DNA of 64,000 bases from contig NZ_QRHC01000012.1 of NCBI RefSeq assembly GCF_003415655.1, forward strand, positions 1 through 64,000, in the 5' to 3' direction. The notes below the pieces were generated by a model, which did not search any database, was not told where the DNA came from, and worked only from the letters and a program-made list of their open reading frames with translations. Position 1 is the first letter of the stretch, and every line of letters begins with the position of its first letter. This document shows positions 28,013 through 38,480 of this stretch, piece after piece. The DNA is from Vibrio maerlii. Lineage in GTDB: Bacteria > Pseudomonadota > Gammaproteobacteria > Enterobacterales > Vibrionaceae. The position numbers and the translations under genes were made by a program.

Positions 28013-29338
28013 ATGGATCGTTGGCAGAACATTAATAAGGTCGTTGTTGTAGGTTTAGGTATCACGGGGTTGTCTGTGGTCAAGCACCTACAAAAGCATT
28101 TGTCTGTTGAGCAAATTCGAGTAATCGATACGCGTGATAACCCGCCGGGAGCGGATAAACTGGCTACTGGAATTGGACTGCATGCTGGTGGCTGGAATAC
28201 CGAGTGGTTGTTCGATGCAGACTTGTTAGTCGTTAACCCGGGTATTGCTTTAGCAACACCAGAACTTGTTGAAGCCAGGTCACGTGGTATTGAGATCGTT
28301 GGTGATATTGAGCTGTTCGCTTGGGCTGTCAATGCACCCGTTTTAGCGATCACCGGCTCAAACGGCAAGAGTACGGTGACTGACTTAACAGGTGTTATGG
28401 CCAAGGCAAGCGGATTAAGTGTTGGTGTTGGCGGTAACATCGGCGTTCCAGCACTTCAACTACTTGAGCAAGATGCAGATCTTTATGTACTTGAGCTTTC
28501 GAGCTTCCAGCTTGAAACGACGTCATCACTTAAGCTAAAAGCAGCGGCGTTCTTAAATCTGTCTGAAGATCACATGGATCGCTATGAGGGTATGACGGAC
28601 TATCGTCAGGCTAAACTGCGTATTTTCGACCATGCTGAAAAGGTGATTGTGAATCGTGACGATCGCCAGACTTATCCCGATCATCCAGCTGATTTTGATA
28701 TCGTTACTTTCGGTAGTGACGAGTCTGAATACGGCTTGCGCACCACGGGATCCGACAACGAGTTACTGATTGATGGACGCAGCATCGTTAAACAATCGCA
28801 GTTGAGGCTGGTTGGTCAGCACAATCTGGCGAATGCGTTGGTGGTGATGGCATTGTTACAAGCAGCAAACGTTGAACTGCAAGATACACTGGACGCACTT
28901 AAGAACTACACTGGCTTGACCCATCGTTGCCAAGTGGTTGCTGAAAGCAATGGTATAAAGTGGGTTAATGACTCCAAAGCGACTAACGTTGCGAGTACCT
29001 TGGCTGCGCTAGCGGGATTACAGTTGGACGGTACTCTCTACCTATTGGTGGGGGGGGACGGTAAGGGGGCGGACTTCTCAGAGTTAGAACCGGTTCTTGC
29101 TGAGCTGCCTGTAAAATTATGTTGTTTCGGTGCAGATGGTCATCAGTTTATGGATCTGCACTCTCAGAGTCAGCTGTTTGATGATATGGAGCAGGCGATC
29201 AGCCATTTTGCCGATAAGCTAGTTTCTGGTGATATGGTCTTGCTATCACCAGCTTGTGCAAGCTTTGATCAGTTCCCAAACTTTATGGCGAGAGGGGATG
29301 CCTTTACTGAGCTTGCTCGCCAATATAGCTCTAAATAA
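28013..29338 (+). CDS. murD: UDP-MurNAc-L-alanine--D-glutamate ligase MurD
   Basis: MurD adds D-glutamate to UDP-MurNAc-L-Ala. The N-terminal UDP-binding domain begins with [13 protein letters not shown] (about residues 10-22), the ATP loop [12 protein letters not shown] is near 112-123, and LELSSFQLE near 161-169 is typical. The length is 441. It lies between mraY and ftsW in standard dcw order. Confidence 0.97.
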   Translation: MDRWQNINKVVVVGLGITGLSVVKHLQKHLSVEQIRVIDTRDNPPGADKLATGIGLHAGGWNTEWLFDADLLVVNPGIALATPELVEARSRGIEIVGDIELFAWAVNAPVLAITGSNGKSTVTDLTGVMAKASGLSVGVGGNIGVPALQLLEQDADLYVLELSSFQLETTSSLKLKAAAFLNLSEDHMDRYEGMTDYRQAKLRIFDHAEKVIVNRDDRQTYPDHPADFDIVTFGSDESEYGLRTTGSDNELLIDGRSIVKQSQLRLVGQHNLANALVVMALLQAANVELQDTLDALKNYTGLTHRCQVVAESNGIKWVNDSKATNVASTLAALAGLQLDGTLYLLVGGDGKGADFSELEPVLAELPVKLCCFGADGHQFMDLHSQSQLFDDMEQAISHFADKLVSGDMVLLSPACASFDQFPNFMARGDAFTELARQYSSK

Positions 29339-29353
29339 GACAAGGACTTCGTC

Positions 29354-30565
29354 TTGGAAAGGTTAGCGCAGTTAAAGAACGATACGTTTTCTTGGTTTAA
29401 AACGTCTGCACCAGAGGCTCTATTTGACCGTCAACTGGTGTGGATTGCTCTGGGCCTGATGCTAACAGGTCTCGTTATGGTGACCTCAGCTTCCTTTCCT
29501 ATCAGTTCACGTTTAACTGATCAGCCTTTTCACTTTATGTTCCGACATGCGGTATTTTTGATACTCGCTATTGGAGCAGCGAGCGTGGTGCTTCAAATAC
29601 CAATGAAGCTATGGCTCAAATACAGCCCTTGGTTGCTGACCCTCTCATTTATTCTGTTGATCATTGTATTGGTAGCGGGTAAGTCGGTAAACGGTGCATC
29701 GCGTTGGATTCCATTGGGCGTATTTAACCTCCAGCCTGCTGAGGTGGCTAAGTTATCCCTATTCATCTTCATGTCTAGCTATCTCGTTAGGAAGCAGAAT
29801 GAAGTAAGACAGACCTTTGTTGGTGGCTTTATCAAACCAGTCGTTGTGTTTGGCGTGTTAGCGGTGTTACTGCTTGGGCAGCCCGACCTTGGTACGGTTG
29901 TTGTAATGCTGGTGACCATGTTCGGCATGCTGTTCATTGCGGGTGCAAAGCTTTGGCAGTTTTTAGCGTTGATGGTCGTTGGTATTGCTGGCGTGGTGCT
30001 GCTGATCTTGTTAGAGCCCTATCGTATTCGCCGTGTGACCTCTTTTTGGGACCCATGGGGAGACCCATTTGGCAGCGGTTATCAGCTCACTCAGTCGCTG
30101 ATGGCATTTGGTCGGGGTGATTGGTTTGGTCAAGGTCTAGGTAACTCAATCCAAAAGCTAGAGTACTTGCCTGAGGCGCATACTGACTTTGTGTTTGCAG
30201 TTTTGGCTGAAGAGCTTGGTTTTATTGGTGTTGTTCTCGTCTTGATGCTGATCTTTAGCCTAGTATTAAAAGCAGTATTGATTGGTAAACGAGCCTTTGA
30301 ATCTGAACAGTTTTTTGGCGGTTATCTCGCTTTTGGTATTGGGATCTGGTTTGCTTTCCAAACCTTGGTCAATGTCGGTGCTGCCGCTGGTATGGTGCCA
30401 ACAAAAGGCTTAACCTTGCCATTGATCAGTTACGGTGGGTCTAGTTTGATCATTATGTCAGTCGCAGTTTCTATATTGTTGAGAATTGACCACGAAACAC
30501 GGCTGTCTATTGATGCGCAGCCAAATGAAGAAAAAGAACAAGAAAAAGTAACGAATGAAGAATAA
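29354..30565 (+). CDS. ftsW: septal peptidoglycan polymerase FtsW
   Basis: A SEDS-family glycosyltransferase that polymerises lipid II at the septum with FtsI. It has about ten membrane segments in 403 residues. The SEDS signature appears as [18 protein letters not shown] (about 274-291), with PLISYGGSS near 353. The chosen start is TTG at 29354; an AAGGA site lies 7 bp before it and no ATG fits the family N-terminus. The 3' end overlaps murG by 11 bases. Confidence 0.95.
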   Translation: MERLAQLKNDTFSWFKTSAPEALFDRQLVWIALGLMLTGLVMVTSASFPISSRLTDQPFHFMFRHAVFLILAIGAASVVLQIPMKLWLKYSPWLLTLSFILLIIVLVAGKSVNGASRWIPLGVFNLQPAEVAKLSLFIFMSSYLVRKQNEVRQTFVGGFIKPVVVFGVLAVLLLGQPDLGTVVVMLVTMFGMLFIAGAKLWQFLALMVVGIAGVVLLILLEPYRIRRVTSFWDPWGDPFGSGYQLTQSLMAFGRGDWFGQGLGNSIQKLEYLPEAHTDFVFAVLAEELGFIGVVLVLMLIFSLVLKAVLIGKRAFESEQFFGGYLAFGIGIWFAFQTLVNVGAAAGMVPTKGLTLPLISYGGSSLIIMSVAVSILLRIDHETRLSIDAQPNEEKEQEKVTNEE

Positions 30566-31625
30566 ACGTTTATTGGTGATGGCTGGTGGTACTGGTGGTC
30601 ATGTTTTTCCAGGGTTAGCGGTTGCTAAACAATTACAGCAACAAGGTTGGGAAATTCGTTGGCTTGGAACAGCTGACCGAATGGAAGCCGACCTCGTACC
30701 GAAGCATGGTATTGAGATTGATTTTATCCAAGTGAAAGGCTTAAGAGGCCAGGGCATCGGTAAGTTAATTCAAGCACCTTTACAGATCCTGAATGCGATT
30801 AAGCAAGCAAAGCAACATATCAAGCGTTGGCAACCCGATGTGGTACTTGGTATGGGCGGATACGTGAGTGGCCCTGGCGGCATTGCGGCTTGGCAGTTAG
30901 GTATTCCTGTTGTTTTGCATGAGCAAAATGCCGTTGCAGGTTTAACGAACAACTGGCTGTCTAAAATTGCGAAGAAAGTATTCCAAGCATTCCCAGGAGC
31001 ATTCCCTAATGCTGAAGTTGTGGGTAACCCTGTACGTGAAGATGTGACTCAGATTAATGCACCAGAAGTGCGCTTGGCACAACGTGAAGGGCTACCGATT
31101 CGCATTCTTGTAATGGGTGGAAGCCAAGGAGCGCGCATTCTGAACCAAACACTTCCAGAGACAATGAAATTGCTCTCTTCAGGTAGTACAAGCTTTGAAG
31201 TTCGCCATCAGGCAGGTAAAGGCAATGGAGACGAGGTTCAACATAGCTACGATGTTAATCAAGTCGATAATGCTAACGCTACTGAGTTTATTGATGATGT
31301 TGCTAATGCTTACGAGTGGGCTGACTTAGTCGTCTGTCGTTCTGGCGCGTTGACCGTGTCAGAACTATCAGCTGCAGGTGTTGGTGCAATCTTTGTCCCA
31401 TTTATGCACAAGGATCGTCAACAAGCACTCAATGCTGATCATCTCGTAGAATGTGGCGCTGCACTTATGATTGAACAGCCGGAACTGACAGCACAAAAGC
31501 TTGCTGATGCAATCCAAAACCTGGATAGAGAACAACTGAAGAGCATGGCGACTAAAGCTCGCTCAGCTGCAAAGCTCGATGCAGATAAAACCGTCGCTGA
31601 GGCGATTGTTGAGTTAACCAAATAA
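30555..31625 (+). CDS. murG: lipid II synthase, GlcNAc transferase MurG
   Basis: MurG adds GlcNAc to lipid I on the cytoplasmic face of the inner membrane. The glycine-rich N-terminal motif [16 protein letters not shown] (about residues 9-24), the second glycine loop [11 protein letters not shown] (about 98-108) and [10 protein letters not shown] (about 189-198) are diagnostic. The length is 356. It begins inside the last codons of ftsW, which suggests translational coupling. Confidence 0.97.
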   Translation: MKNKRLLVMAGGTGGHVFPGLAVAKQLQQQGWEIRWLGTADRMEADLVPKHGIEIDFIQVKGLRGQGIGKLIQAPLQILNAIKQAKQHIKRWQPDVVLGMGGYVSGPGGIAAWQLGIPVVLHEQNAVAGLTNNWLSKIAKKVFQAFPGAFPNAEVVGNPVREDVTQINAPEVRLAQREGLPIRILVMGGSQGARILNQTLPETMKLLSSGSTSFEVRHQAGKGNGDEVQHSYDVNQVDNANATEFIDDVANAYEWADLVVCRSGALTVSELSAAGVGAIFVPFMHKDRQQALNADHLVECGAALMIEQPELTAQKLADAIQNLDREQLKSMATKARSAAKLDADKTVAEAIVELTK

Positions 31626-31639
31626 AGAGATGAACTTGA

Positions 31640-33103
31640 ATGACTATTGAACACAAGCAAAATTTAGCTCAAATCCGTGCGATGATTCCGGAGATGCGTC
31701 GAGTTAAATCGATTCACTTTATTGGTATCGGCGGCGCTGGCATGAGCGGTATCGCTGAAGTTCTTCTCAACGAAGGTTACCAAATTACTGGTTCAGACTT
31801 ATCTGAAAATGCAGTTACTGCGCAGCTGATTGAAAAAGGTGCCACAGTTTTCAAAGGCCATACCGCTGAAAACGTAGATAACGCGAGCGTTGTTGTGGTG
31901 TCGACAGCAATCAATGAAGAGAACCCTGAAATTATCGCTGCTCGTGAGAAACGTATTCCGATCGTTCGCCGTGCAGAAATGCTGGCTGAGCTGATGCGCT
32001 TCCGTCACGGTATTGCGGTTGCGGGTACGCATGGTAAAACCACGACAACAGCGCTTGTAACACAAATTTACTCGGAAGCTGGCCTCGATCCTACGTTTGT
32101 TAACGGGGGCTTGGTTAAGAGTGCGGGCACTAATGCTCGATTAGGCTCTAGTCGTATCCTGATTGCCGAAGCTGATGAGAGTGATGCATCTTTCCTTCAC
32201 CTTCAACCTATGGTGAGTATTGTCACCAACATCGAAGCGGATCATATGGATACCTATGGTGGTGACTTCGAGACTCTAAAACAGACCTTTATTGATTTCT
32301 TACATAACCTACCTTTCTATGGGCAAGCGGTTGTGTGCATCGATGATCCTGTTGTGCGTGAACTGGTACCACGCATCAGCCGTCAGGTCATTACTTATGG
32401 CTTCTCAGAAGATGCAGATGTACGCATTGAAAACTACCGCCAAGAAGGTCAGCAAGGCAAGTTCACCGTAGTGCGAAATGATCGTGCAAATCTTGATATC
32501 ACTTTGAATATCCCTGGTCGTCACAATGCCCTCAACGCATCAGCTGCGATTGCCGTAGCAACGGAAGATGACATCAGTGATGACGCAATCCTAAAAGCAA
32601 TGGCGGGCACGCAAGGAACCGGTCGTCGCTTTGATCATCTTGGTGAGTTCGATAGCGGCAATGGTACAGTGATGTTGGTAGATGACTATGGTCACCACCC
32701 AACGGAAGTTGATGTGACGATTCAAGCAGCGCGTAGCGGTTGGCAAGATAAACGTCTAGTGATGATTTTCCAACCTCACCGTTATAGCCGTACTCGCGAT
32801 CTTTACGACGACTTTGCAAATGTGCTTGATCAAGTTGATGTGTTGCTAATGTTGGATGTTTACTCTGCGGGTGAAGCTCCGATTGCCGGTGCGGATAGTC
32901 GTGCTCTATGTCGAACGATTCGTAGTCGAGGGAAGATTGACCCAATTTTTGTTGCAGAAAATGATAGTCTGCCAGAGGTTTTAGCGAACGTTATTCAAGA
33001 TGGCGATTTGGTATTAACACAAGGCGCAGGCGATGTAGGTAAAGTCGCGAAAAACCTTGCGAATCTTGAGCTAAATATCAACAAGATGAAGGGTGTGCAA
33101 TAG
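31640..33103 (+). CDS. murC: UDP-N-acetylmuramate--L-alanine ligase MurC
   Basis: MurC adds L-alanine to UDP-MurNAc, the first step of the peptide stem. The UDP-binding motif [16 protein letters not shown] (about 26-41) and ATP loop [12 protein letters not shown] (about 124-135) are present, along with [10 protein letters not shown] near 352. The length is 487. It is followed by a 189-bp gap that holds a strong promoter for ftsQ. Confidence 0.97.
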   Translation: MTIEHKQNLAQIRAMIPEMRRVKSIHFIGIGGAGMSGIAEVLLNEGYQITGSDLSENAVTAQLIEKGATVFKGHTAENVDNASVVVVSTAINEENPEIIAAREKRIPIVRRAEMLAELMRFRHGIAVAGTHGKTTTTALVTQIYSEAGLDPTFVNGGLVKSAGTNARLGSSRILIAEADESDASFLHLQPMVSIVTNIEADHMDTYGGDFETLKQTFIDFLHNLPFYGQAVVCIDDPVVRELVPRISRQVITYGFSEDADVRIENYRQEGQQGKFTVVRNDRANLDITLNIPGRHNALNASAAIAVATEDDISDDAILKAMAGTQGTGRRFDHLGEFDSGNGTVMLVDDYGHHPTEVDVTIQAARSGWQDKRLVMIFQPHRYSRTRDLYDDFANVLDQVDVLLMLDVYSAGEAPIAGADSRALCRTIRSRGKIDPIFVAENDSLPEVLANVIQDGDLVLTQGAGDVGKVAKNLANLELNINKMKGVQ

Positions 33104-33170
33104 TACGTCGTTTTCTTTGCGTTAGTTTGTAAATATTTTCCCAGAACTGTCGGAAAGCGCACAGTAGCGT

Positions 33171-33198
33171 TTGATAGTTTTAGTGAGCTAAGTATAAT
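33171..33198 (+). promoter_or_regulatory. strong promoter upstream of ftsQAZ
   Basis: TTGATA (33171-33176) and a perfect TATAAT (33193-33198) are separated by 16 bp. They lie about 95 bp before ftsQ. A TGGGTG/CACCCA hairpin (about 33212-33240) follows in the leader. Confidence 0.75.
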
Positions 33199-33292
33199 CC
33201 CAAGGTTAAAGTGGGTGTCATTCTATTCATTGTCACCCATAATATGAGGCGTTAGGATGATACCGCATAGTCAATTCGGTCAGTTTTAGATA

Positions 33293-34069
33293 ATGGATTA
33301 TTCGCTCAAGCAGAACTTTAGAGCATCATATTATCCACTAGCAAAAGAGCACGCGGTCGGTGCGACTTTTTTTCTGGTGGTTTTGCTACTTCTGATTAGC
33401 CTTATCTACTCTACTCTGACATGGATGTGGGACGAAAAGCGTTTACCTTTGTCAAAGATAGTATTGCAGGGAGACCTTCAATACGTATCAGCACAAGATG
33501 TTCAACAAGCGTTTGCCAAGATGGATCATATTGGTACCTTCATGTCGCAGAATGTCGATGACCTACAAACTAAGCTGCAATTAGTGCCTTGGGTTGCGAG
33601 TGTCTCCATTCGAAAGCAATGGCCCGATACCATTAAGGTATTCTTAACTGAACATCAAGCGACAGCGATCTGGAATGGCATTGAGCTATTGAACGATCAA
33701 GGTGTCATTTTTAATGGTGACGTTGGCGCCTTGCGCGAAGATAAGGTCAAACTCTACGGCCCCAACGATGCCAGTGAACTGGTATTGGATACGTGGCGAG
33801 AGACGTCCCCAAAGCTTGCTCAATTAGGGCTAAAGATTACATCCGTTGTGTTGAATGACCGCCGAGCTTGGCAGTTCATTTTAGATAACGGTATTCGTTT
33901 GGAGATGGGCAAAGATTCCCTTGAAGAACGTGTAGACAGATTTATCCAGCTGTATCAGAAGTTGGGTGATGAGGCTCAAAGAGTCAGTTATATCGACCTC
34001 AGGTATGATACGGGAGCCGCAATTGGTTGGTTCCCTGAGCAAGAGTTAGAAGAGAGTATTGATGACTAA
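33293..34069 (+). CDS. ftsQ: cell division protein FtsQ
   Basis: A bitopic division protein of 258 residues. It has a short cytoplasmic tail, a membrane segment (about residues 25-45), a POTRA domain beginning LSKIVLQGDLQYVSAQDVQQ (about 56-75), and a beta domain. It recruits FtsL and FtsB. ddl, which precedes ftsQ in E. coli, is missing; instead a separate promoter drives ftsQ. It overlaps the ftsA start by 8 bases. Confidence 0.95.
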   Translation: MDYSLKQNFRASYYPLAKEHAVGATFFLVVLLLLISLIYSTLTWMWDEKRLPLSKIVLQGDLQYVSAQDVQQAFAKMDHIGTFMSQNVDDLQTKLQLVPWVASVSIRKQWPDTIKVFLTEHQATAIWNGIELLNDQGVIFNGDVGALREDKVKLYGPNDASELVLDTWRETSPKLAQLGLKITSVVLNDRRAWQFILDNGIRLEMGKDSLEERVDRFIQLYQKLGDEAQRVSYIDLRYDTGAAIGWFPEQELEESIDD

Positions 34070-35333
34070 ATCTACCGATGAAAATATTGTTGTTGGCCTA
34101 GACATAGGTACAGCAACGGTTTCAGCATTAGTCGGCGAAGTATTACCTGATGGTCAAATCAATATTTTAGGTGCAGGCAGTAGCCCATCTCGCGGTATGG
34201 ATCGTGGCGGTGTCAACGACCTTGAGTCGGTGGTTAAGTCTATCCAACGTGCAGTTGATCAGGCCGAGTTGATGGCCGAGTGTGAGATTAGCAGCGTCTA
34301 TCTTTCACTTTCAGGGAAACACATTGCTAGCCGCATCGAAAAAGGCATGGGTGCTATCTCTGAAGAAGAGGTCACTCAAGACGACATGGATCGTGTTATT
34401 CACACGGCAAAGTCGATCAAAATTGGTGATGAAAAGCGAATCTTGCACGTTATCCCGCAAGAGTTCACGATTGATTACGCATCGGGTATTAAAAACCCAC
34501 TCGGCCTTTCTGGTGTTCGTATGGAGGTGAGTGTTCACCTTATCTCTTGTCACAACGATATGGCGAGAAACATCATTAAGGCAGTAGAGCGTTGCAACCT
34601 GAAGGTTGAACAGTTGGTGTTCTCTGGATTAGCGTCAAGCAACTCCGTGATTACAGAGGATGAGCGAGAGCTAGGTGTTTGCGTTGTTGATATTGGCGCC
34701 GGCACCATGGACGTTTCTATCTGGACTGGAGGCGCACTGCGTCACACTGAAGTATACCCTTATGCAGGTAACGCAGTGACGAGTGACATCGCATTTGCAT
34801 TTGGTACACCAGTAAATGATGCCGAAAAAATTAAAGTGAAGTACGGCTGCGCATTGAGCGAGCTTGTCAGCAAAGATGACACCGTGAACGTACCAAGCGT
34901 TGGTGGTCGTCCTTCACGCAGCCTTCAGAGACAAACACTCTCTGAGGTGATTGAACCTCGCTATACTGAATTAATGGGTTTGGTTAACCAAACCATTGAA
35001 ACGGTACAAGCAAAATTACGCGAAGATGGGATCAAGCATCATCATCTTGCAGCGGGTGTAGTCCTCACTGGGGGGGCTGCACAAATTGAAGGGATTGTAG
35101 AGTGTGCTGAGCGTGTATTTAGAAATCAAGTACGCGTTGGTAAGCCGATAGAAGTCAGTGGCTTAACGGATTACGTTAAAGAACCCTACCACTCTACAGC
35201 AGTTGGATTACTCCACTACGCAAAAGATAGTCAAGTGCATGACGAAAGCGAGTATACTGAAGTTAAGCGTACTCCAAGCTCTATGTCAGGTCTCTTTGGC
35301 AAGTTGCGTAACTGGATACAAAAAGAGTTTTAA
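34062..35333 (+). CDS. ftsA: cell division protein FtsA
   Basis: An actin-fold ATPase that anchors FtsZ to the membrane. It has the phosphate-1 motif VVGLDIGTATVSALVGE near the N-terminus, phosphate-2 VCVVDIGAGTMDVSIW (about 205-220), the adenosine motif VVLTGGAAQIEG, and a C-terminal amphipathic membrane-targeting helix (GLFGKLRNWIQKEF). I chose ATG 34062 (MTKSTDENIVVG); a TTG one codon earlier is unlikely. Length 423. Confidence 0.97.
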   Translation: MTKSTDENIVVGLDIGTATVSALVGEVLPDGQINILGAGSSPSRGMDRGGVNDLESVVKSIQRAVDQAELMAECEISSVYLSLSGKHIASRIEKGMGAISEEEVTQDDMDRVIHTAKSIKIGDEKRILHVIPQEFTIDYASGIKNPLGLSGVRMEVSVHLISCHNDMARNIIKAVERCNLKVEQLVFSGLASSNSVITEDERELGVCVVDIGAGTMDVSIWTGGALRHTEVYPYAGNAVTSDIAFAFGTPVNDAEKIKVKYGCALSELVSKDDTVNVPSVGGRPSRSLQRQTLSEVIEPRYTELMGLVNQTIETVQAKLREDGIKHHHLAAGVVLTGGAAQIEGIVECAERVFRNQVRVGKPIEVSGLTDYVKEPYHSTAVGLLHYAKDSQVHDESEYTEVKRTPSSMSGLFGKLRNWIQKEF

Positions 35334-35363
35334 CCTGAACAACAGGATAAACGGAGAAAACAC

Positions 35364-36593
35364 ATGTTTGAACCGATGATGGAAATGTCTGACGATGCAG
35401 TAATCAAGGTCGTTGGTGTAGGTGGCGGCGGCGGCAACGCTGTTGAACACATGGTGCGAGAGTCCATCGAAGGCGTTGAATTCATTAGTGTCAACACGGA
35501 TGCTCAAGCCCTTCGTAAAACAAGCGTAAACAGCGTTATTCAGATTGGTGGTGATATCACTAAAGGTCTTGGTGCAGGTGCAAACCCGCAGGTAGGACGT
35601 GACGCAGCTCTCGAAGATAAAGATCGCCTTAAAGAAGTGCTAGCTGGTGCCGATATGGTATTTATCGCAGCTGGTATGGGCGGCGGTACAGGTACAGGTG
35701 CAGCACCTGTTATTGCAGAAGTAGCGAAAGAGCTTAACATTCTGACAGTGGCGGTTGTGACTAAGCCTTTTAGCTTTGAAGGTAAGAAACGTTTGGCGTT
35801 TGCTGAACAAGGTATTGAAGAGTTATCTAAGCACGTTGACTCTTTAATCACTATTCCGAACGAAAAGCTACTGAAAGTACTTGGCCGTGGCATCACGCTT
35901 CTTGAAGCATTTGCTAGCGCGAACGACGTTTTAAAGAATGCGGTTCAAGGTATTGCTGAGCTAATCACACGTCCAGGTATGATTAACGTCGACTTTGCAG
36001 ACGTTCGTACAGTGATGTCTGAAATGGGTCATGCAATGATGGGTAGCGGTATCGCGAAAGGCGAAGACCGTGCAGAAGAAGCAGCTGAAACTGCTATCTC
36101 AAGCCCATTACTTGAAGATATTGATCTAGCGGGTGCTCGTGGTGTGCTTGTTAACATCACTGCTGGTTTAGACATGCGTCTAGATGAGTTTGAGACAGTA
36201 GGTAACACGGTTAAGGCATTTGCTTCAGATAATGCGACTGTTGTAATCGGTACCTCTCTAGACCCAGACATGACTGATGAAATTCGCGTAACCGTTGTTG
36301 CGACAGGTATCGGTACTGAGAAAAAGCCAGACATCACGCTAGTAGCAGGTGGTAAGGCTAAGGTGGCTCCAGTAAGTCAACCGCAAACTCAGGCAGCTCC
36401 AACTCCAACAGCAGCTAAAGTGGAAGAGAAAGCGGCACAACCTTTGCAAGAAAAAGTAGAGGTTAAAACTCAGCCGACTTCAACTCCTGTCTCTTCAAGC
36501 CCTGCTAGTACGAATACTGCAGCAGCGCCTAAGCAAGAGAAAGAGAGTGGATACTTAGACATTCCGGCATTCTTACGACGTCAGGCTGATTAG
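35364..36593 (+). CDS. ftsZ: cell division GTPase FtsZ
   Basis: The tubulin homologue that forms the Z ring. The GTP-binding signature [11 protein letters not shown] lies at about residues 106-116. The globular core (to about 320) is followed by a low-complexity Pro/Thr/Gln/Ala linker and the conserved C-terminal peptide [11 protein letters not shown], which binds FtsA and ZipA. Length 409. A GGATAAACGGAG-type ribosome binding region precedes the ATG. Confidence 0.99.
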   Translation: MFEPMMEMSDDAVIKVVGVGGGGGNAVEHMVRESIEGVEFISVNTDAQALRKTSVNSVIQIGGDITKGLGAGANPQVGRDAALEDKDRLKEVLAGADMVFIAAGMGGGTGTGAAPVIAEVAKELNILTVAVVTKPFSFEGKKRLAFAEQGIEELSKHVDSLITIPNEKLLKVLGRGITLLEAFASANDVLKNAVQGIAELITRPGMINVDFADVRTVMSEMGHAMMGSGIAKGEDRAEEAAETAISSPLLEDIDLAGARGVLVNITAGLDMRLDEFETVGNTVKAFASDNATVVIGTSLDPDMTDEIRVTVVATGIGTEKKPDITLVAGGKAKVAPVSQPQTQAAPTPTAAKVEEKAAQPLQEKVEVKTQPTSTPVSSSPASTNTAAAPKQEKESGYLDIPAFLRRQAD

Positions 36594-36608
36594 TAACTGA
36601 CCACTAAT

Positions 36609-36636
36609 TTGACAGTGTTCAAAATTGTGGTAGGAT
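36609..36636 (+). promoter_or_regulatory. putative promoter of lpxC
   Basis: A perfect -35 TTGACA (36609-36614) and TAGGAT (36631-36636) with 16-bp spacing lie just after ftsZ. A small GGTTGGC/GCCAACC hairpin follows near 36641-36660. Confidence 0.7.
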
Positions 36637-36692
36637 CTGTGGTTGGCTTGAAAGCCAACCGTAACTTATAGCACTGACATTGAGGCAGGCAG

Positions 36693-37610
36693 ATGATTAA
36701 ACAACGTACTTTGAAGGAAATAGTCAAAACAACTGGTGTGGGTCTCCACTCTGGTCGTAAAGTGACGCTTACCCTTCGTCCAGCTGCGGCAAATACAGGT
36801 ATCGTTTATCGTCGTACTGATTTAAACCCGCCGGTAGACTTTCCAGCAGACGCATCTTCGGTGCGCGACACTATGCTATGTACAGCTCTAGTGAACGATG
36901 CTGGAGTGCGTATCTCAACGGTTGAGCATTTAAATGCGGCTCTTGCAGGTATGGGTATCGACAACATTATTGTTGAAGTTGATGCGCCAGAGATTCCAAT
37001 TATGGACGGCAGTGCAAGCCCATTTGTGTTCTTGCTACAGCAAGCGGGTGTTGAAACACTGAACGCTCCGAAGCGCTTCATCCGAATTAAGAAGCCAGTA
37101 CGCTTCGAAGACGGAGATAAGTGGGCTGAGTTCCTACCTTTCAACGGCTTCCGTATGGACTTTGAGATCGAATTTAACCACCCAGCGATCGATTCAGATC
37201 AACAGCGCATGCTGTTTGACTTCTCATCTCAAGGGTTTGTTAAAGAGATTTCTCGTGCACGTACTTTCGGCTTTATGCGTGATATCGAATACCTACAATC
37301 TCAGAACCTAGTTCTTGGTGGTAGTTTTGATAACGCAATCGTACTTGATGAGTACCGTATTCTTAACGAAGAAGGTCTTCGTTTCGAGAACGAATTCGTA
37401 ACGCATAAAGTGTTGGATGCGATTGGTGACCTTTACATGTGTGGTCACGCAATTGTTGGGGAGTTCCGTGCTTATAAATCAGGTCATGGTCTAAATAACC
37501 AGTTACTTCGTGCTGTACTTGCTGATGCTGAAGCATGGGAATGGGCAACCTTCGAAGAAGAAGTTGGCTCTCCAGTGGCATTCGCGGAACCAAACATGGT
37601 TCTAGCGTAA
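36693..37610 (+). CDS. lpxC: UDP-3-O-acyl-N-acetylglucosamine deacetylase LpxC
   Basis: LpxC is the zinc deacetylase that commits UDP-acyl-GlcNAc to lipid A synthesis. Zinc ligands are expected in VEHLNAAL (about residue 79) and in HKVLDAIGD (His and Asp, about 238-246), and the family motif [13 protein letters not shown] contains the general catalytic histidine. Length 305, normal. It is the last gene of the dcw run, ended by a strong terminator. Confidence 0.98.
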   Translation: MIKQRTLKEIVKTTGVGLHSGRKVTLTLRPAAANTGIVYRRTDLNPPVDFPADASSVRDTMLCTALVNDAGVRISTVEHLNAALAGMGIDNIIVEVDAPEIPIMDGSASPFVFLLQQAGVETLNAPKRFIRIKKPVRFEDGDKWAEFLPFNGFRMDFEIEFNHPAIDSDQQRMLFDFSSQGFVKEISRARTFGFMRDIEYLQSQNLVLGGSFDNAIVLDEYRILNEEGLRFENEFVTHKVLDAIGDLYMCGHAIVGEFRAYKSGHGLNNQLLRAVLADAEAWEWATFEEEVGSPVAFAEPNMVLA

Positions 37611-37650
37611 ACATAGCGTTTGCGAAAAACAGCCTAGCGAACAAGATTCA

Positions 37651-37681
37651 AAAAAGCAGACCATTTGGTCTGCTTTTTTTG
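37651..37681. terminator. bidirectional terminator between lpxC and dciA
   Basis: AAAAAGCAGACC-ATTT-GGTCTGCTTTTT with flanking A and T runs. It can terminate lpxC and the convergent dciA. Confidence 0.92.
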
Positions 37682-37690
37682 TTCATATAT

Positions 37691-38149
37691 TTATTCACTT
37701 CTTTTATTGGCGAGTTGTGCGATCCTTTCCAGTCTCTCACGAATTTTTGGCGTCGCAATGTCTGAAAGCGTCATTAATGCGTCAGCTGCCGGTTGACTAA
37801 TCGGTGGGCGCTTCTTCTTTTTCTTTTCTTCTTTTTCATAGCTTTGATAAAGCGAAGGATTGATCTTTACCTCTAGGCTTATCAAGCGAGGGTAACCCTT
37901 CATCCTCAATTGACTGAGAATATTCAGTCGATCATAGTCGATCTTCATCTTGATCGATGCCGCAGATACCTCGATCGTTAAGTTCCCCCCAGACAAGTTT
38001 GCCGCTCGGCAATGTGCTGCCACAGAGTTTGGTAAGATCGTTGTGAGGGTTTGATTGATCGCGAGGATCTCTTTAGCGTGTTGCTGCAACTGACCAAAGT
38101 TAGTACCTTCGATTAAATCTTGTGTCAGAGTTGGGCGGTGATCGCGCAT
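37691..38149 (-). CDS. dciA: DciA, DnaB helicase loader (DUF721)
   Basis: A 152-residue protein of the DUF721/DciA family. It has an N-terminal KH-like domain (about residues 10-105, with LTTILPNSVAAHCRAANLSG) and a basic, Lys-rich, likely disordered C-terminus (EKEEKKKKKRPP). DciA is the ancestral loader or operator of the DnaB helicase in bacteria without DnaC and was studied in V. cholerae. In E. coli the space between lpxC and secA holds secM; here it holds dciA on the opposite strand. The assignment rests on position and domain pattern. Confidence 0.88.
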   Translation of the reverse strand: MRDHRPTLTQDLIEGTNFGQLQQHAKEILAINQTLTTILPNSVAAHCRAANLSGGNLTIEVSAASIKMKIDYDRLNILSQLRMKGYPRLISLEVKINPSLYQSYEKEEKKKKKRPPISQPAADALMTLSDIATPKIRERLERIAQLANKRSE

Positions 38150-38480
38150 AGTAGTCTACGAAAAAGGCTCAGATATGTTTATTGTAGAGTAGGAGTTGCC
38201 CAGAGTATAGGCAGCTTTTGAACCATTAACGTTCAAACATGCAGCATACACAGGAAAAATCCTCACAAAAGTTGCGCATAGCTCAAACTATTTCTATTTG
38301 TGATGGTTGTAAGTTGCAAAATTACATACACTAGCAGCCATAAAAACTAACCGTTTGCCTTGAAATTTAAAGCCTTCACCACAATATCCGAAGGTACGTG
38401 AACTATCTCAGTATCCTTAGTAGAGACTGAAGGCATTTAGAGTAGATCGAAACCGGTCTAAGAAGAGAGATTCAACACCC
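38150..38480. other. 331-bp intergenic region between dciA and secA
   Basis: This gap must hold divergent promoters for dciA and secA; I see no consensus pair. It has a short plus-strand frame of 31 codons (38239-38334, ending TAG) with a CDGC motif but no good ribosome binding site and no signal sequence. No SecM-like arrest peptide is visible. Confidence 0.6.
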
